A stretch of 64,000 nucleotides of DNA. Source: Saccharopolyspora soli. GTDB taxonomy: Bacteria > Actinomycetota > Actinomycetes > Mycobacteriales > Pseudonocardiaceae. The DNA lies in NCBI RefSeq assembly GCF_022678645.1, contig NZ_JALBWV010000049.1, forward strand, positions 1 to 64,000, written 5' to 3'. Below the pieces are notes generated by a model. It worked only from the letters and a program-made list of their open reading frames with translations. It had not been told where the DNA came from and did not search any database. The position numbers were made by a program, and so were the translations under genes. Shown here piece by piece: positions 1-8,707 of this stretch (the first letter of the stretch is position 1; every line of letters begins with the position of its first letter).

Positions 1-74
1 TTGATCTCACCAGCAATCGCCGGTTCCAACGCCGCGTAGTCGTAATCCAACTCCGGCAAAACGTACCGCGCCAT
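1..74 (-). CDS. Superoxide dismutase (Fe/Mn type), N-terminal fragment
   Basis: Only the first 24 codons lie in the window; the gene runs off the left edge. The visible N-terminus, MARYVLPELDYDYAALEPAI, matches the start of Fe/Mn superoxide dismutases, which dismutate superoxide in the cytoplasm. A GGAGGG ribosome site sits seven bases upstream of the ATG at 74. The metal ligands lie outside the window, so the metal (iron, manganese or cambialistic) cannot be told. Confidence 0.85.
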   Translation of the reverse strand, partial: MARYVLPELDYDYAALEPAIAGEI

Positions 75-235
75 CGTCGTTCCCTCCGTCGATCTCGTCC
101 GATCGACGAAAGTCTGAAACTTCCAGCGCACTGCAGGTCAATCCCGCCTGTGAGGTGGCATCGATCACGTTTCACCCTGTTCGGCGAGCAACTGGGCCAC
201 TACTCTGCGCTCCAGCACGGTTACTCGGAGGCATG

Positions 236-1039
236 ATGTCGGAACACGCCAAGCTCCCGCAGGACCTCGACCCGGACCGCCCGAGCGGGGCTCGGATCTA
301 CGACTTCTTCCTGGGCGGTAGCAGCAACTTCACATCCGACCGCATGCTGGCCCGGCGAGTGCTGGCAGTCGCCCCGGACATGCGGCGCAATGCCGTGGCC
401 AACCGCGCCTGCCTGCACCGGGTGGTGCGGATGTGCCTGGCCGCCGGCGTGCGGCAGTTCCTGGACATCGGCTGCGGCATCCCGACGATCGGCACGCCGC
501 ACGAGGTCGCCCAGCGGCTGGATCCGAGTGCGCGGGTGGTCTACGTCGACAACGAGCCGGTCGCCGTGACGCACGGCGAACTGGTCCTCGCCGGAAACCC
601 GAACGCCGCCATCGTGCGCGCGGATCTGCGCGACACCGAAGAGGTGCTGACCGCGGACGCGACCAGGCGGCTGCTCGACTTCGACCGGCCGGTGGCGGTG
701 CTGATGTTCGCCGTGCTGCACCACATCTCCGACCGCGACGATCCCGCTGGGACGTTGCGCAGCTATCTGGCCGCCCTCGCCCCCGGCTCCTTCCTGGCCT
801 TGACCCACCTGACCGCCGATCACGCGCCCGAGGCCATGCGCGCCGTCACCGAACTGCTGCTGGACAGCCAGCATCCGGGCACTCCGCGCAGCAAGGCGTA
901 CCTGGAGTCCCTTTTGGACGGCCTGGAGCTGCTCGAACCAGGCGTGGTGCCGATCGCGGAATGGCGACCGGAGCACGGCGATGCGGACCTGGCAACGGCG
1001 GCGCCGCTCGGTTACGCCGCGGTGGCGCGAAAACCGTGA
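236..1039 (+). CDS. SAM-dependent methyltransferase, DUF574 / SAV2177 type
   Basis: A predicted cytoplasmic S-adenosylmethionine-dependent methyltransferase of 267 residues, the usual size of the actinobacterial DUF574 family. The family signature ARIYDFFLGG lies at residues 19-28 and the SAM-binding motif FLDIGCG at 75-81. The frame is open from 155, but GGAG at 227-230 fits the second of two adjacent ATG codons (236), which puts the family signature at its usual place. Start 233 is also possible. Paralogues are numerous in Streptomyces and relatives and their substrates are mostly unknown; the neighbours give no hint. It stands alone between divergent sod and an acyltransferase. Confidence 0.85.
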   Translation: MSEHAKLPQDLDPDRPSGARIYDFFLGGSSNFTSDRMLARRVLAVAPDMRRNAVANRACLHRVVRMCLAAGVRQFLDIGCGIPTIGTPHEVAQRLDPSARVVYVDNEPVAVTHGELVLAGNPNAAIVRADLRDTEEVLTADATRRLLDFDRPVAVLMFAVLHHISDRDDPAGTLRSYLAALAPGSFLALTHLTADHAPEAMRAVTELLLDSQHPGTPRSKAYLESLLDGLELLEPGVVPIAEWRPEHGDADLATAAPLGYAAVARKP

Positions 1040-1135
1040 TCAATCCAACATCACCCCAACGGGTCAGCTGAATAGGCCGTCCGCGCTGGTCAAACCGACA
1101 TCATTCGGAAAATCGGAACATATCGCCTTGATACG

Positions 1136-2266
1136 GTGGCGAACGTGCCCGAGATGACCACGAAGCGTCCCGGCCAAGCCTCGGGCCGGAGCAGCCGCAA
1201 GGTCAGCTGGGATGTCGTGCGCACCGGCTGCGTCGTGCTCGTGATGCTCTACCACGCCACGTTCCTAAGCACGTACCTGCACCCGGAGTTGACCCCGCGC
1301 ACGTTCGTCTTCCCCTACCAGGTCGGTGCAAGCCTGCTGCTGGTGGTCTCGGCGTACTTCGCGTGCGTGACCATCGGCCGCGGCACCGTGCTGCGCTACT
1401 GGTGGGGACGCATCGCCCGGTTGCTCCCGCCGTTCCTCGGCGCGGTGGTGGTGATCTTCCTGGTGCTGCGCTGGGCCGCGATACCGGGCTGGTTCTACCC
1501 GAGCTTCGCCGATCTGGGGTGGAACCTGCTGATGCTGTGGAACTGGAAACCGGCGGCCTACTGGTTCATCGACGGTTCACATTGGACGGTGCCGCTGCAG
1601 CTGATGGGCTTCACCGCCGCCGCGTTGTTGTTCAGCACCAGTTGGGGTCACGGTCGGCGGATCGTCGTGGTGCTGTGGGCGGCGGTGCTGGTGCCGATCG
1701 CGCAGTGGCCGCTGCGGGTGTCCGACCTCTCCGAGGCGTACCGCACGGTCGTCGACGGCATCGGCATGCACCGCTGGCACCTGTTCGTCGTCGGGGTGGC
1801 GATCTGGTTGTGGTCGACCCGGCGCATCGGGCTGGGGCACTTCGCGGCGCTGCTGGTCACCTGCATGCTCGGCCAGGCGCTGCACAACTACTCCGAGACG
1901 CCGGAGGGCCTGATCGCGGACTGGGGCTCGACGGTCGCGGTGTGCGTCGGAATGGTCGTGGTGGCGCTGACCGCTCGCGGCCCGGACTGGGACCGGTTCA
2001 TCCCGAACTGGCTGGCCGCTCGGGTTCGCTGGTTCGCCGGGATCTCCTACGGCGTCTTCCTGACGCACCAGGCGATCGGCTACGTGGTCATGCGCGAGCT
2101 CGACGAGATCGGCGCCAATCCCCTCGTGCAGACGGCCGCGATGCTGATCACCGGCACGATCCTCGGCTGGGCCCTCACCCACGCCGTCGAACGCCCCACC
2201 CACCGGTTCCTGATGCGCACCTACGACCACCTCGCCGCCTGGCGCGCCAAGATGAGATTGGGGTGA
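1136..2266 (+). CDS. Acyltransferase 3 family membrane protein
   Basis: A 376-residue multi-pass membrane protein of the acyltransferase-3 family (OafA/NodX-like), which moves acyl groups onto cell-surface sugars or other exported molecules. About ten hydrophobic segments follow a short basic N-terminus, and the first carries the family's Arg...His arrangement (VRTG...LYH, near residues 28-40). The start may be GTG 1136, or ATG 1154 a few codons later; no strong ribosome site decides. Its TGA stop at 2264-2266 lies inside the first arm of the hairpin repeat that follows. No polysaccharide or antibiotic cluster is next to it, so the acceptor is unknown. Confidence 0.75.
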   Translation: MANVPEMTTKRPGQASGRSSRKVSWDVVRTGCVVLVMLYHATFLSTYLHPELTPRTFVFPYQVGASLLLVVSAYFACVTIGRGTVLRYWWGRIARLLPPFLGAVVVIFLVLRWAAIPGWFYPSFADLGWNLLMLWNWKPAAYWFIDGSHWTVPLQLMGFTAAALLFSTSWGHGRRIVVVLWAAVLVPIAQWPLRVSDLSEAYRTVVDGIGMHRWHLFVVGVAIWLWSTRRIGLGHFAALLVTCMLGQALHNYSETPEGLIADWGSTVAVCVGMVVVALTARGPDWDRFIPNWLAARVRWFAGISYGVFLTHQAIGYVVMRELDEIGANPLVQTAAMLITGTILGWALTHAVERPTHRFLMRTYDHLAAWRAKMRLG

Positions 2267-2396
2267 AGGGCACCTTCGACCGGCTTAGAGGGTGCGCGGA
2301 TTGGCTTGCGTGGCGGTGCGGGTAGCGGAACCCGACGACCCCCTCGACATGCCCAATCCGCGCGAGTTCTTACTGGGTAAGAGGTGCCCTTCACCC
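2261..2396. repeat. Dispersed hairpin repeat, short version (copy A)
   Basis: Nested inverted repeats fill the gap between two convergent genes. Outer arms are GGGTGAAGGGCACC (2261-2274) and GGTGCCCTTCACCC (2383-2396); inner arms GCGCGGATTGG and CCAATCCGCGC. The centre carries GCGTGGCGGTGCGGGTAGCG, also present at 43561-43580 and, inverted, near 4604-4623. The hairpin may end both transcripts. Compared with the copy at 43515-43788 it lacks a 143-base internal block. Confidence 0.8.
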
Positions 2397-2423
2397 TTCA
2401 CCGGACAGGTCGACGACAGGTAC

Positions 2424-3794
2424 TCAGATCGGTCGGCGGGTCAGGGGTTCCACGTCCAGTCGGGTGATCCGCAGCGCCGGGGCTTCCACATCGGCCCAGC
2501 GCCGCACGGTCGCTTCGGCTTCGGCGCGCTGCTGCGCGGGCAGACCGGCGATCTTGGCGCCGTGATTCGCGCCGGGGACCAGGTAGCTGTAGGAGTCCTC
2601 GGTGTCCGGGCCGATGGTGAACGGTTCCGCGCTCCACGGGTCGCGCTCGCCGTTGACGAACATCAGCTCCGAGCCCTCGTCCCGGACCCACGCGTCGACC
2701 GGCCGCATCGCACCGGGGTTGAACCGCATCGGGATGTCGCGCGGCACCAGGTTGCGGGGTTGGCTCAACTCCCGGTGGTGCAGCAGATCGGCCAGCGGTT
2801 CGTCGGAGACGTACGGCCAGCCGAGTTGCGTACCGGCCTGGAAGTAGTACGGCGTGTACGGTTCGATGCCCTGGTCGGTGTAGAAGGAGAACTGCACGGT
2901 CTCGTCGAAGAACGCGTAGATTTCGTCGGTGCTCGCACCGGGCGCCGGGATCTTTGCGCAGTCCTGCTGGCCGCGGTACTGCCAGAACGCGAACGGCGCG
3001 TCGAGCACCACCATCTCCAAGCCGCGGTCGATGTCGCCGATGATCCGATCGAAGGTCAGCCCCTCGGAGTCGGCGTAGGCGCGGAACTTCGCCAGCATCT
3101 CGTCCCGCCGCAGCAGTGCCTCGCGCTGCACGGCGGTCAGCGCATCGCGGCAGGCCGCGTCGGTGCCGACGCTGGCCAGGAACGCGTCGTAGCGGTCCCG
3201 GTCGTTGTTGACGTCGTTGGGCGCCACGTAAGCGACCGTGCCGTCCACGTCGTCGGGGTAGAAGCGGCGGTGGTAGACCGCTGTCATGCCGCCCTTGCTG
3301 GCCCCGGTGGTGATCCATTCCCGCTGGTAGATCGCCTGCAACGCGGAGATCACGCGGTGCTGGTCGGTGGCGGCCTGCCAGATGTCCAGATCGTCCCAGT
3401 CGGCGGGCTCCGGCCGGGACGGGGTGAAGAACCGGTGTTCCAGGTTGATCTGGTTGCCGTCGATCAGCTGGGTCGGCTCGGTGCGGGTGACGTTGGTGGG
3501 CAGCTCGTAACCGGTCGTGTAGAGCACGGTCGGCCGCTCGACATCGCGGTGCAGCAGGGTGAGGCGCTGTTGGAAGTTGCCCGCTTCCGGGTGCCGATGA
3601 TCGTTCGGCTGCGTGAAGGTCAGGTCGAACAGCCGGAATCCCGGTTCGGTGGGCCGTTCGCCGACGACGGTCAAACCGGGCACGGCCGCCAGGCGATCCC
3701 GGATGTCGTCATCCGCCGGGGCCGCCCCGACCGGGGTGCCGAGCAGCAACATGCCGAACGCCACCGCGATGGTGACCAGACCGCGCAAATTCAC
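2424..3794 (-). CDS. Secreted tripeptidyl aminopeptidase, peptidase S37 (PS-10) family
   Basis: A secreted serine peptidase of 456 residues that should remove tripeptides from the N-terminus of peptides outside the cell, like Streptomyces PS-10. A signal peptide (residues 1-25, ending VGAA) precedes the family's N-terminal region with FTQPNDHRHP at about 60-69. The nucleophile motif GASKGG puts the active serine at residue 166. The frame stays open for another 146 codons upstream, but GGGAGG six bases before GTG 3794, directly followed by the signal peptide, fixes the start. It converges on the acyltransferase and is divergent from the small oxidoreductase gene. Confidence 0.85.
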   Translation of the reverse strand: MNLRGLVTIAVAFGMLLLGTPVGAAPADDDIRDRLAAVPGLTVVGERPTEPGFRLFDLTFTQPNDHRHPEAGNFQQRLTLLHRDVERPTVLYTTGYELPTNVTRTEPTQLIDGNQINLEHRFFTPSRPEPADWDDLDIWQAATDQHRVISALQAIYQREWITTGASKGGMTAVYHRRFYPDDVDGTVAYVAPNDVNNDRDRYDAFLASVGTDAACRDALTAVQREALLRRDEMLAKFRAYADSEGLTFDRIIGDIDRGLEMVVLDAPFAFWQYRGQQDCAKIPAPGASTDEIYAFFDETVQFSFYTDQGIEPYTPYYFQAGTQLGWPYVSDEPLADLLHHRELSQPRNLVPRDIPMRFNPGAMRPVDAWVRDEGSELMFVNGERDPWSAEPFTIGPDTEDSYSYLVPGANHGAKIAGLPAQQRAEAEATVRRWADVEAPALRITRLDVEPLTRRPI

Positions 3795-3942
3795 AACGCC
3801 TCCCGCCGCGCCAAGACCAACATGCAACCTAGTTCCCGCAGTGCTGCGACGGGAAGGTTTCGGCGTGTTCTCGCCGTTGCCAGCCGCTTCTGGTGGAATC
3901 TTCGCCGCAGGCTGCCGAAACCGCTCCTGGAAGGACGAATCG

Positions 3943-4338
3943 ATGCCGAACGAACAGCTGCCGCCGGACGTGCTGGAGCTGCTGGCCCGCCCCAACCCGG
4001 CGGTGATCGCCACGGTCAATGCCGAGGGCGCGCCGATCACGGTGGCCACCTGGTACCTGTGGGACAGCGGGAAGGTACTGGTCAACATGGACCGCAGCAG
4101 GGTCCGGCTGAAGCACATCAGGGCTGATCCGCGGGTGTCGCTGACCGTGCTGGACGACGAGAACTGGTACCGGCACGTCAGCTTGCGCGGCCGGGTGGTC
4201 AGCCTGGAGGACGACCCGGACCTCACCGACATCGACCGGTTGGCCCAGCACTACCGCAACGAGCCCTACCCGGTCCGCGACCAGCCGCGGATCAGCGCCT
4301 GGATCGAAGTGGACAGCTGGCACAGCTGGGGCCGCTGA
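3943..4338 (+). CDS. PPOX-class flavin/F420-dependent oxidoreductase
   Basis: A small cytoplasmic protein (131 residues) with the split-barrel flavin-binding fold of the pyridoxamine-phosphate-oxidase-like, F420- or FMN-dependent enzymes. The family pattern is visible as NPAVIATVNAEGAPITVATW (residues 18-37), then a basic RSRVRLKHI stretch that contacts the cofactor phosphate, and a C-terminal IEVDSWHSWG. ATG 3943 has GGAAGG eight bases upstream; the longer open frame from 3613 overlaps the divergent peptidase and is not believed. Substrate unknown. A terminator hairpin follows at 4364. Confidence 0.85.
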   Translation: MPNEQLPPDVLELLARPNPAVIATVNAEGAPITVATWYLWDSGKVLVNMDRSRVRLKHIRADPRVSLTVLDDENWYRHVSLRGRVVSLEDDPDLTDIDRLAQHYRNEPYPVRDQPRISAWIEVDSWHSWGR

Positions 4339-4363
4339 CCAACGCCGCGCCCCGGTGCTGCGA

Positions 4364-4406
4364 GAGCGGAACTCCCACCCGGCAAAACCGGACGGGAGTC
4401 CCGCTC
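4364..4406 (+). terminator. Hairpin terminator after the PPOX gene
   Basis: GAGCGGAACTCCC (4364-4376) can pair with GGGAGTCCCGCTC (4394-4406), with an inner CCGG/CCGG pairing. It lies 26 bases past the stop codon. No T-run follows, as is usual in actinomycetes. Confidence 0.65.
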
Positions 4407-4463
4407 ACCAACTCAGCTCGGCACCGGCACACGCGATCAGTGCATGACGGTGTTCTTGCTTTT

Positions 4464-4627
4464 GAAGCGGCGCAGCCGCTTAGGCCACCCCCGCAACCGG
4501 CACTGCCGCGGGTTCTCAGAAGCCTTCTCGCGAGGACAGCCCCGACGTGGTGTATGGCATACATGATGTCGGGGATCCCGGAGACGAGAAGGCTTCTGAG
4601 GTTCCGCTACCCGCACCGCCACGCAAA
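4464..4627. repeat. Large palindromic element (copy C)
   Basis: The rest of the 4339-4645 gap is a long imperfect palindrome. A perfect 16-base pair of arms, CTCAGAAGCCTTCTCG (4515-4530) and CGAGAAGGCTTCTGAG (4585-4600), encloses an inner hairpin with CCCCGAC (4540-4546) and GTCGGGG (4568-4574). The same element in the other orientation is at 43561-43720; arm differences between the two copies are mostly compensated on the opposite arm. No transposase and no convincing coding frame is seen. Confidence 0.8.
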
Positions 4628-4645
4628 ACAACCACCAAAATTGTT

Positions 4646-5596
4646 TTACGCCGGAGTTGTCGCTGCGTCTGGTTCTGGTACGGGTTCCTCGTCGCGCTGC
4701 TTGGGCACCGTGACCTCGTCCGCCGGAACTTGTCCGTTGTAGACGACCTCGCCGACGTAGGCGTCCGACCCCTCGCTGGGCTCGCCAGCCTCCGTCGCCG
4801 CCAGGAACGGCTCCGCCGTGCTCAGCACCTGCTGCGCGGCTCGGACCCGCTCCGCGAGGCCCTGCCGCATCCGCAACATCGTCTCGGCGTACTCGTCGGC
4901 CCGCCGCATCCGCCGCTCCGCTTCCGCGGTGGCCTCTCGGACCCGGCGCTGCGCTTCCTCGCGGCTGGCCTGCTCGCGCTCGGCCAGGATGCGCATCGCC
5001 TCTTCCCGGCGCGCGGCCATCGACAACTCGAAGTCGCGCTCGACCTGGGTGCGCCGTTCCTCCGCCTCAGCGTCCAACCGGCGGCGGCACTGCTCGGCTT
5101 CCCGCGCCATCGCCTGGACCTCGTCGCGGGTGCGCGCCAGCATCTCGTTGCGCTGCTGTTCGGACTGGCGGCGCCATTCGTCGGCCTCCGCCACCAGCTT
5201 CTCGTACCGGTTGCGGAGGTCGGCCGCGGCCTGCTCGGATCGCGCCCACTCGTGCTCGGAAGCGGCCTGGGCGGCGGCAACGATCTCGTCCGCCTCGTCC
5301 TGCGCAAGCCGGACCATCCGGCGTAACCGGTCCGACAGGGCGGCCGCCTCGATCGGCGAGCGCGCCTGCTCGTCGAGCTGCTGCTTGAGCAACTCGACCT
5401 CGGCGCGCGCCTCGTTGAGCTGCGTGCTCAGATCGCCGACCTGGCTGAGCGCCGAATCGCGATCTTCGGTGACCAGCCGGATCTCGGCCTCGGTCTGCTG
5501 GATGTAGAACTTCACCTGCGATCGACGGAACCCGTACCACACCGTGTCAAAATCCGACTTCAACGGCACCAGTTCACGGTCTTCAATCTGCCCCAC
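4646..5596 (-). CDS. DivIVA-like coiled-coil protein
   Basis: A 316-residue, largely helical, highly charged protein. The N-terminal 30 residues (LKSDFDTVWYGFRRSQVKFY) resemble the membrane-curvature-binding head of DivIVA/Wag31-type proteins; residues about 33-255 are long coiled coil rich in Glu, Arg, Ala and Gln; the last 60 are acidic and Pro-rich. Proteins of this type in actinomycetes organise polar growth or septation. It is not the main Wag31, which sits in the dcw cluster in this phylum. GTG 5596 is preceded by a GGGGTGAG site. It is monocistronic, converging on the palindromic element. Confidence 0.7.
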   Translation of the reverse strand: MGQIEDRELVPLKSDFDTVWYGFRRSQVKFYIQQTEAEIRLVTEDRDSALSQVGDLSTQLNEARAEVELLKQQLDEQARSPIEAAALSDRLRRMVRLAQDEADEIVAAAQAASEHEWARSEQAAADLRNRYEKLVAEADEWRRQSEQQRNEMLARTRDEVQAMAREAEQCRRRLDAEAEERRTQVERDFELSMAARREEAMRILAEREQASREEAQRRVREATAEAERRMRRADEYAETMLRMRQGLAERVRAAQQVLSTAEPFLAATEAGEPSEGSDAYVGEVVYNGQVPADEVTVPKQRDEEPVPEPDAATTPA

Positions 5597-5866
5597 GGTC
5601 TCACCCCGCTCGGTTGATCAACATTGCTGGGAGCGAGCCACGCCCCGACGCGGCAAGTCCGTTGTACACCGGAGAAGCGTCCTGCGATGTGCTCCGCCGG
5701 GCTGAACCGATCAGCCTTAGCAGCTCGCGGATGCGCGGTGCCTACGGATCGCTGGACCCATTCTCCACCGGGGCGGTGATGGAGATCAACTGTTCGGATT
5801 CCGGTGCAATGCAACAGTCATCCGATGTTGACCATCCGGACACCAGGGGCGAATTGCCTGCTGGAA

Positions 5867-6442
5867 TCAGGTTTTCGGGACAGACCGCAGCACCCGCTGG
5901 AATATCATCTCGATTTCGTCTCGGCTCGGCACCGATTCCCGGACGATGCCCTGCAGCAGCAAACCGCAGAACACGGCGGACAGCACGCGACCGGTCGCCG
6001 GGTCGGTGTACGAGGCGAACCACTCCGCCAGCGCGGCGTCCCATTCCTGGCTGATCTGACGCAACGCGGGCTTGTGCAGCGCAGCGATGTAGAGCTGGTG
6101 CTCGACCGCGGTCTGCGACCGGGCCGGGCCGAGGTAGTGCAGCACCAGATCGGTCAGCGCGACGGCGAGATCACCGTTGCGGTCGAGCTGTTCGGCCCAG
6201 TCGCGCAAGTGCTCGACGTCGTCTTCGGCCGCCAGCCGCAGCGCGCTGGCCAGCAGATCGTCGAGGGTGGCGAAGTAGTACGTCGTCGAACCCAGCGGAA
6301 CACCGGCCGCAGCCGCCACGGCACGGTGCGTGATCTTCTCCACGCCGCGTTCGGCGGCGACCGCGATCGCGGCACGCGCGATGCGCTCGCGGCGATCCGG
6401 GTCCTTGCGGCGTGCGGTTGGCGCAGGCTCGGTGGTCGACAT
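5867..6442 (-). CDS. TetR-family repressor divergent from the betaine operon
   Basis: A 191-residue TetR regulator. The N-terminal HTH (residues about 15-60) includes the recognition-helix region AAAGVPLGSTTYYF, and the C-terminal helical part would bind a small ligand. It is transcribed away from the aldehyde dehydrogenase operon, and the paired TGTACA boxes at 6598-6611 between the two genes are its likely target. By position it resembles BetI, the choline-responsive repressor, but similarity beyond the HTH cannot be judged here. ATG 6442 is chosen because GGAGGAG lies upstream and the HTH spacing fits; the frame is open to 6703. Confidence 0.8.
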   Translation of the reverse strand: MSTTEPAPTARRKDPDRRERIARAAIAVAAERGVEKITHRAVAAAAGVPLGSTTYYFATLDDLLASALRLAAEDDVEHLRDWAEQLDRNGDLAVALTDLVLHYLGPARSQTAVEHQLYIAALHKPALRQISQEWDAALAEWFASYTDPATGRVLSAVFCGLLLQGIVRESVPSRDEIEMIFQRVLRSVPKT

Positions 6443-6570
6443 GAGCTTCGGCGCTCCTCCGGTACGTACGTCCCACAACTCCGTCCAGCCTGCCATGCCG
6501 ACCCCCGAACGCGATGCGGCCCAGCTCACCCGTCCGGCGTTCCCGCTGTTCATCCCGCATTTTCCGACGC

Positions 6571-6611
6571 TTGACAAAGCCCGCGACAACACGATGATGT
6601 ACAGATGTACA
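6571..6611 (+). promoter_or_regulatory. Promoter and TetR operator of the betaine operon
   Basis: In the 444-base gap between the TetR gene and the aldehyde dehydrogenase, TTGACA (6571-6576) makes a good -35 box. The -10 region around 6593-6599 runs into TGTACA-GA-TGTACA (6598-6611), a doubled palindrome. Repressor bound there would cover the -10 and the start site. The rest of the gap, including about 275 bases of leader before ATG 6887, shows no gene or clear RNA motif. Confidence 0.55.
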
Positions 6612-6886
6612 GCATTGGTGTTAGGGTTTTTGGCGGCACTGCGCCGGGACCAACTGAAAACCCACCACCGAATGGCGCACCTGGAGGTGAATTCCCGCAA
6701 CACCGCGGGTCAGCGGTCCCATTTGGTGAATTCCACACCGATCCGGTACTCGCGGCGCATTCGTCGCCACGCATTCGGTGGCGGGCCGATCCGGATCACG
6801 GCAACGTGGGGCGCACCAGCGCCAGAAGTGCACATCCGGGCAGTTCTGGCGCGAATAGCACAACCGACAGCACGGGGAAACGAACC

Positions 6887-8380
6887 ATGCCGCAAGCTGC
6901 GAATTCAGCAGCCACGCTGTTCATCGACGGCGAGTGGGTGTCTGCCGCCGAAGGGCGCACCCGCGAGATCCGCTGCCCGGCCGACGGTGCGTTGGTGGCC
7001 ACCGTCGACGAGGCGGGTCCCGCCGACGCCACCCGCGCCATCTCCGCCGCGCGCCGCGCCTTCGACGACGGCGCTTGGCCGACCACCTCGCCGTGGCAAC
7101 GCGGTGACCTGCTGCTGCGGGTCAGCGACATCCTGATGCGCGACAAGGCCACCTTCGCCCGCGCCGAATCGCTGGACACCGGCAAGCGGCTGGTCGAGAG
7201 CGAATACGACATCGACGACATCGCCGCCTGCTTCCGGTACTTCGGCAAGATCGCCGGTACCGACGCGGGCCGCCTCGTCGACACCGGTTCGCCGGATGCG
7301 ATCAGCCGCGTGCAGTACGAGCCGGTCGGCGTGTGCACCATGATCACGCCCTGGAACTACCCGCTGCTGCAGGTGGCCTGGAAGGTCGCCCCGGCTCTCG
7401 CGGCGGGCAACACGTTCGTGCTCAAGCCCAGCGAACTGACCCCGAGCACCGCGATCCTGCTGGTGCGCGCGCTGACCGAGGCCGGGCTGCCCGCCGGGGT
7501 CGGCAACCTGGTGCTGGGCACCGGTGCCGAGGTCGGTTCGGTGCTGGCCGAGCATCCGGACGTCGACCTGGTGTCGTTCACCGGCGGGCTGCACACCGGG
7601 CGCAAGATCTCCGCGAGCGCGGCGGCGACGGTGAAGAAGGTCGCCCTGGAGCTCGGCGGCAAGAACCCGAACGTCGTGTTCGCCGACGCCGACTTCGAAA
7701 CCGCCGTGGACTACGCGCTGACCGCGGTGTTCCTGCACTCCGGCCAGGTTTGCTCGGCCGGTGCCCGGCTGATCGTGCAGGACGAACTGCACGACGCGCT
7801 GGTCGACGAGATCGTCCGGCGCGCCGAGCGGATCCGCATCGGCGGGCCGTTCGACGACGACGCCGACACCGGCCCGCTGATCTCGGCCAACCACCTGCGG
7901 AAGGTCGACGACTACGTGGCCAAGTCGGTCGCCGAGGGCGCCGTGCTGCGCACCGGTGGCCGCCGCCCCGCGGGTGAGCGCTACGCCGCCGGGCACTACT
8001 ACCTGCCGACCGTGCTCGACGAGGTCAAGCAGGGTTCCTACGCGGTCACCGAGGAATCGTTCGGACCGGTGCTGACCGTGGAGCGCTTCAGCGACGAGGA
8101 CGACGCGGTGCGCATCGCCAACGACACCCACTACGGCCTGGCCGGTGCGGTGTTCACCGGCGATCCGGGCAAGGCCCAGCGGGTGGCCAACCGGCTGCGG
8201 CACGGCACCGTCTGGATCAACGACTTCCACCCCTACCTGCCGCAAGCGGAATGGGGCGGTTTCAAGCAGTCCGGCATCGGACGCGAACTCGGCCGAGCGG
8301 GACTCGGCGAGTACCAGGAGGCAAAGCACGTCTACCAGAACCTGCGCCCCGCACCGCAGAACTGGTTCCCCGAAGAATAG
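6887..8380 (+). CDS. betB: Aldehyde dehydrogenase, probably betaine-aldehyde dehydrogenase
   Basis: A 497-residue NAD(P)-dependent aldehyde dehydrogenase, the full family length. Visible active-site residues are Asn157 in TPWNYP, Glu255 in ELGGK and the nucleophile Cys289 in SGQVCSAG. With the permease and the GMC dehydrogenase that follow it should carry out the second step of choline oxidation, betaine aldehyde to glycine betaine, giving an osmoprotectant. The specific substrate is inferred from this three-gene context. ATG 6887 begins right where the family alignment starts; the ribosome site (GGGGAA) is modest. The frame is open back to 6605 with no homologous residues. Confidence 0.8.
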   Translation: MPQAANSAATLFIDGEWVSAAEGRTREIRCPADGALVATVDEAGPADATRAISAARRAFDDGAWPTTSPWQRGDLLLRVSDILMRDKATFARAESLDTGKRLVESEYDIDDIAACFRYFGKIAGTDAGRLVDTGSPDAISRVQYEPVGVCTMITPWNYPLLQVAWKVAPALAAGNTFVLKPSELTPSTAILLVRALTEAGLPAGVGNLVLGTGAEVGSVLAEHPDVDLVSFTGGLHTGRKISASAAATVKKVALELGGKNPNVVFADADFETAVDYALTAVFLHSGQVCSAGARLIVQDELHDALVDEIVRRAERIRIGGPFDDDADTGPLISANHLRKVDDYVAKSVAEGAVLRTGGRRPAGERYAAGHYYLPTVLDEVKQGSYAVTEESFGPVLTVERFSDEDDAVRIANDTHYGLAGAVFTGDPGKAQRVANRLRHGTVWINDFHPYLPQAEWGGFKQSGIGRELGRAGLGEYQEAKHVYQNLRPAPQNWFPEE

Positions 8381-8563
8381 GGAGGAATTCGCCCTCACCC
8401 GCGGCGGTGCCGAACATCGCTGCAGGGGCCGCGCGGCTGGTCCGGCCGCGCGCTGCCCAATCCGCCGATGTCGGCGGTGTTCTTCGCGCGACGCAAACAA
8501 CCACCCGATTCCGCTCCCTCCAGCATCCAGCGGGCTGGGGTGATCGGGAAAGGAGTTCCGGGC

Positions 8564-8707
8564 ATGAGTAGCCCTGTGTCAACCCCAGTCCTCCGCAACT
8601 GCACCCCAGGGGACCGTGACGCAAACCAGCCACAAGAAACCACGCAACGGGAGATTGGACTGGACGCAACCACCACTGTGAAACGCGGAGAGGCGGGCCA
8701 GTCATGA
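8564..8707 (+). CDS. Possible 47-residue ORF ahead of the permease
   Basis: A short open frame with an excellent ribosome site (AAAGGAG, eight bases before ATG 8564) whose stop overlaps the permease start as ATGA at 8704-8707, the usual mark of translational coupling. The product is hydrophilic (Thr, Gln, Asp and Arg rich) with no membrane segment and no recognised family. Its third-position G/C is lower than in the neighbours, so it may be a leader peptide or chance. The 183 bases before it hold GC-rich hairpins (one near 8447-8472) but no gene. Confidence 0.4.
   Translation: MSSPVSTPVLRNCTPGDRDANQPQETTQREIGLDATTTVKRGEAGQS

Noticed and set aside
2292..4127. 611-codon forward frame opposite the S37 peptidase
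   Set aside because: Antisense shadow of a real gene in GC-rich DNA; no domain, no ribosome site.
3795..4232. N-terminal extension of the S37 peptidase frame
   Set aside because: It overlaps the divergent PPOX gene and has no family residues; the signal peptide and ribosome site fix the start at 3794.
4440..4742. Short frames through the palindromic element, and similar ones at 43545-43730
   Set aside because: The repeat copies carry different frames with frameshifts between them; they share hairpins, not protein.
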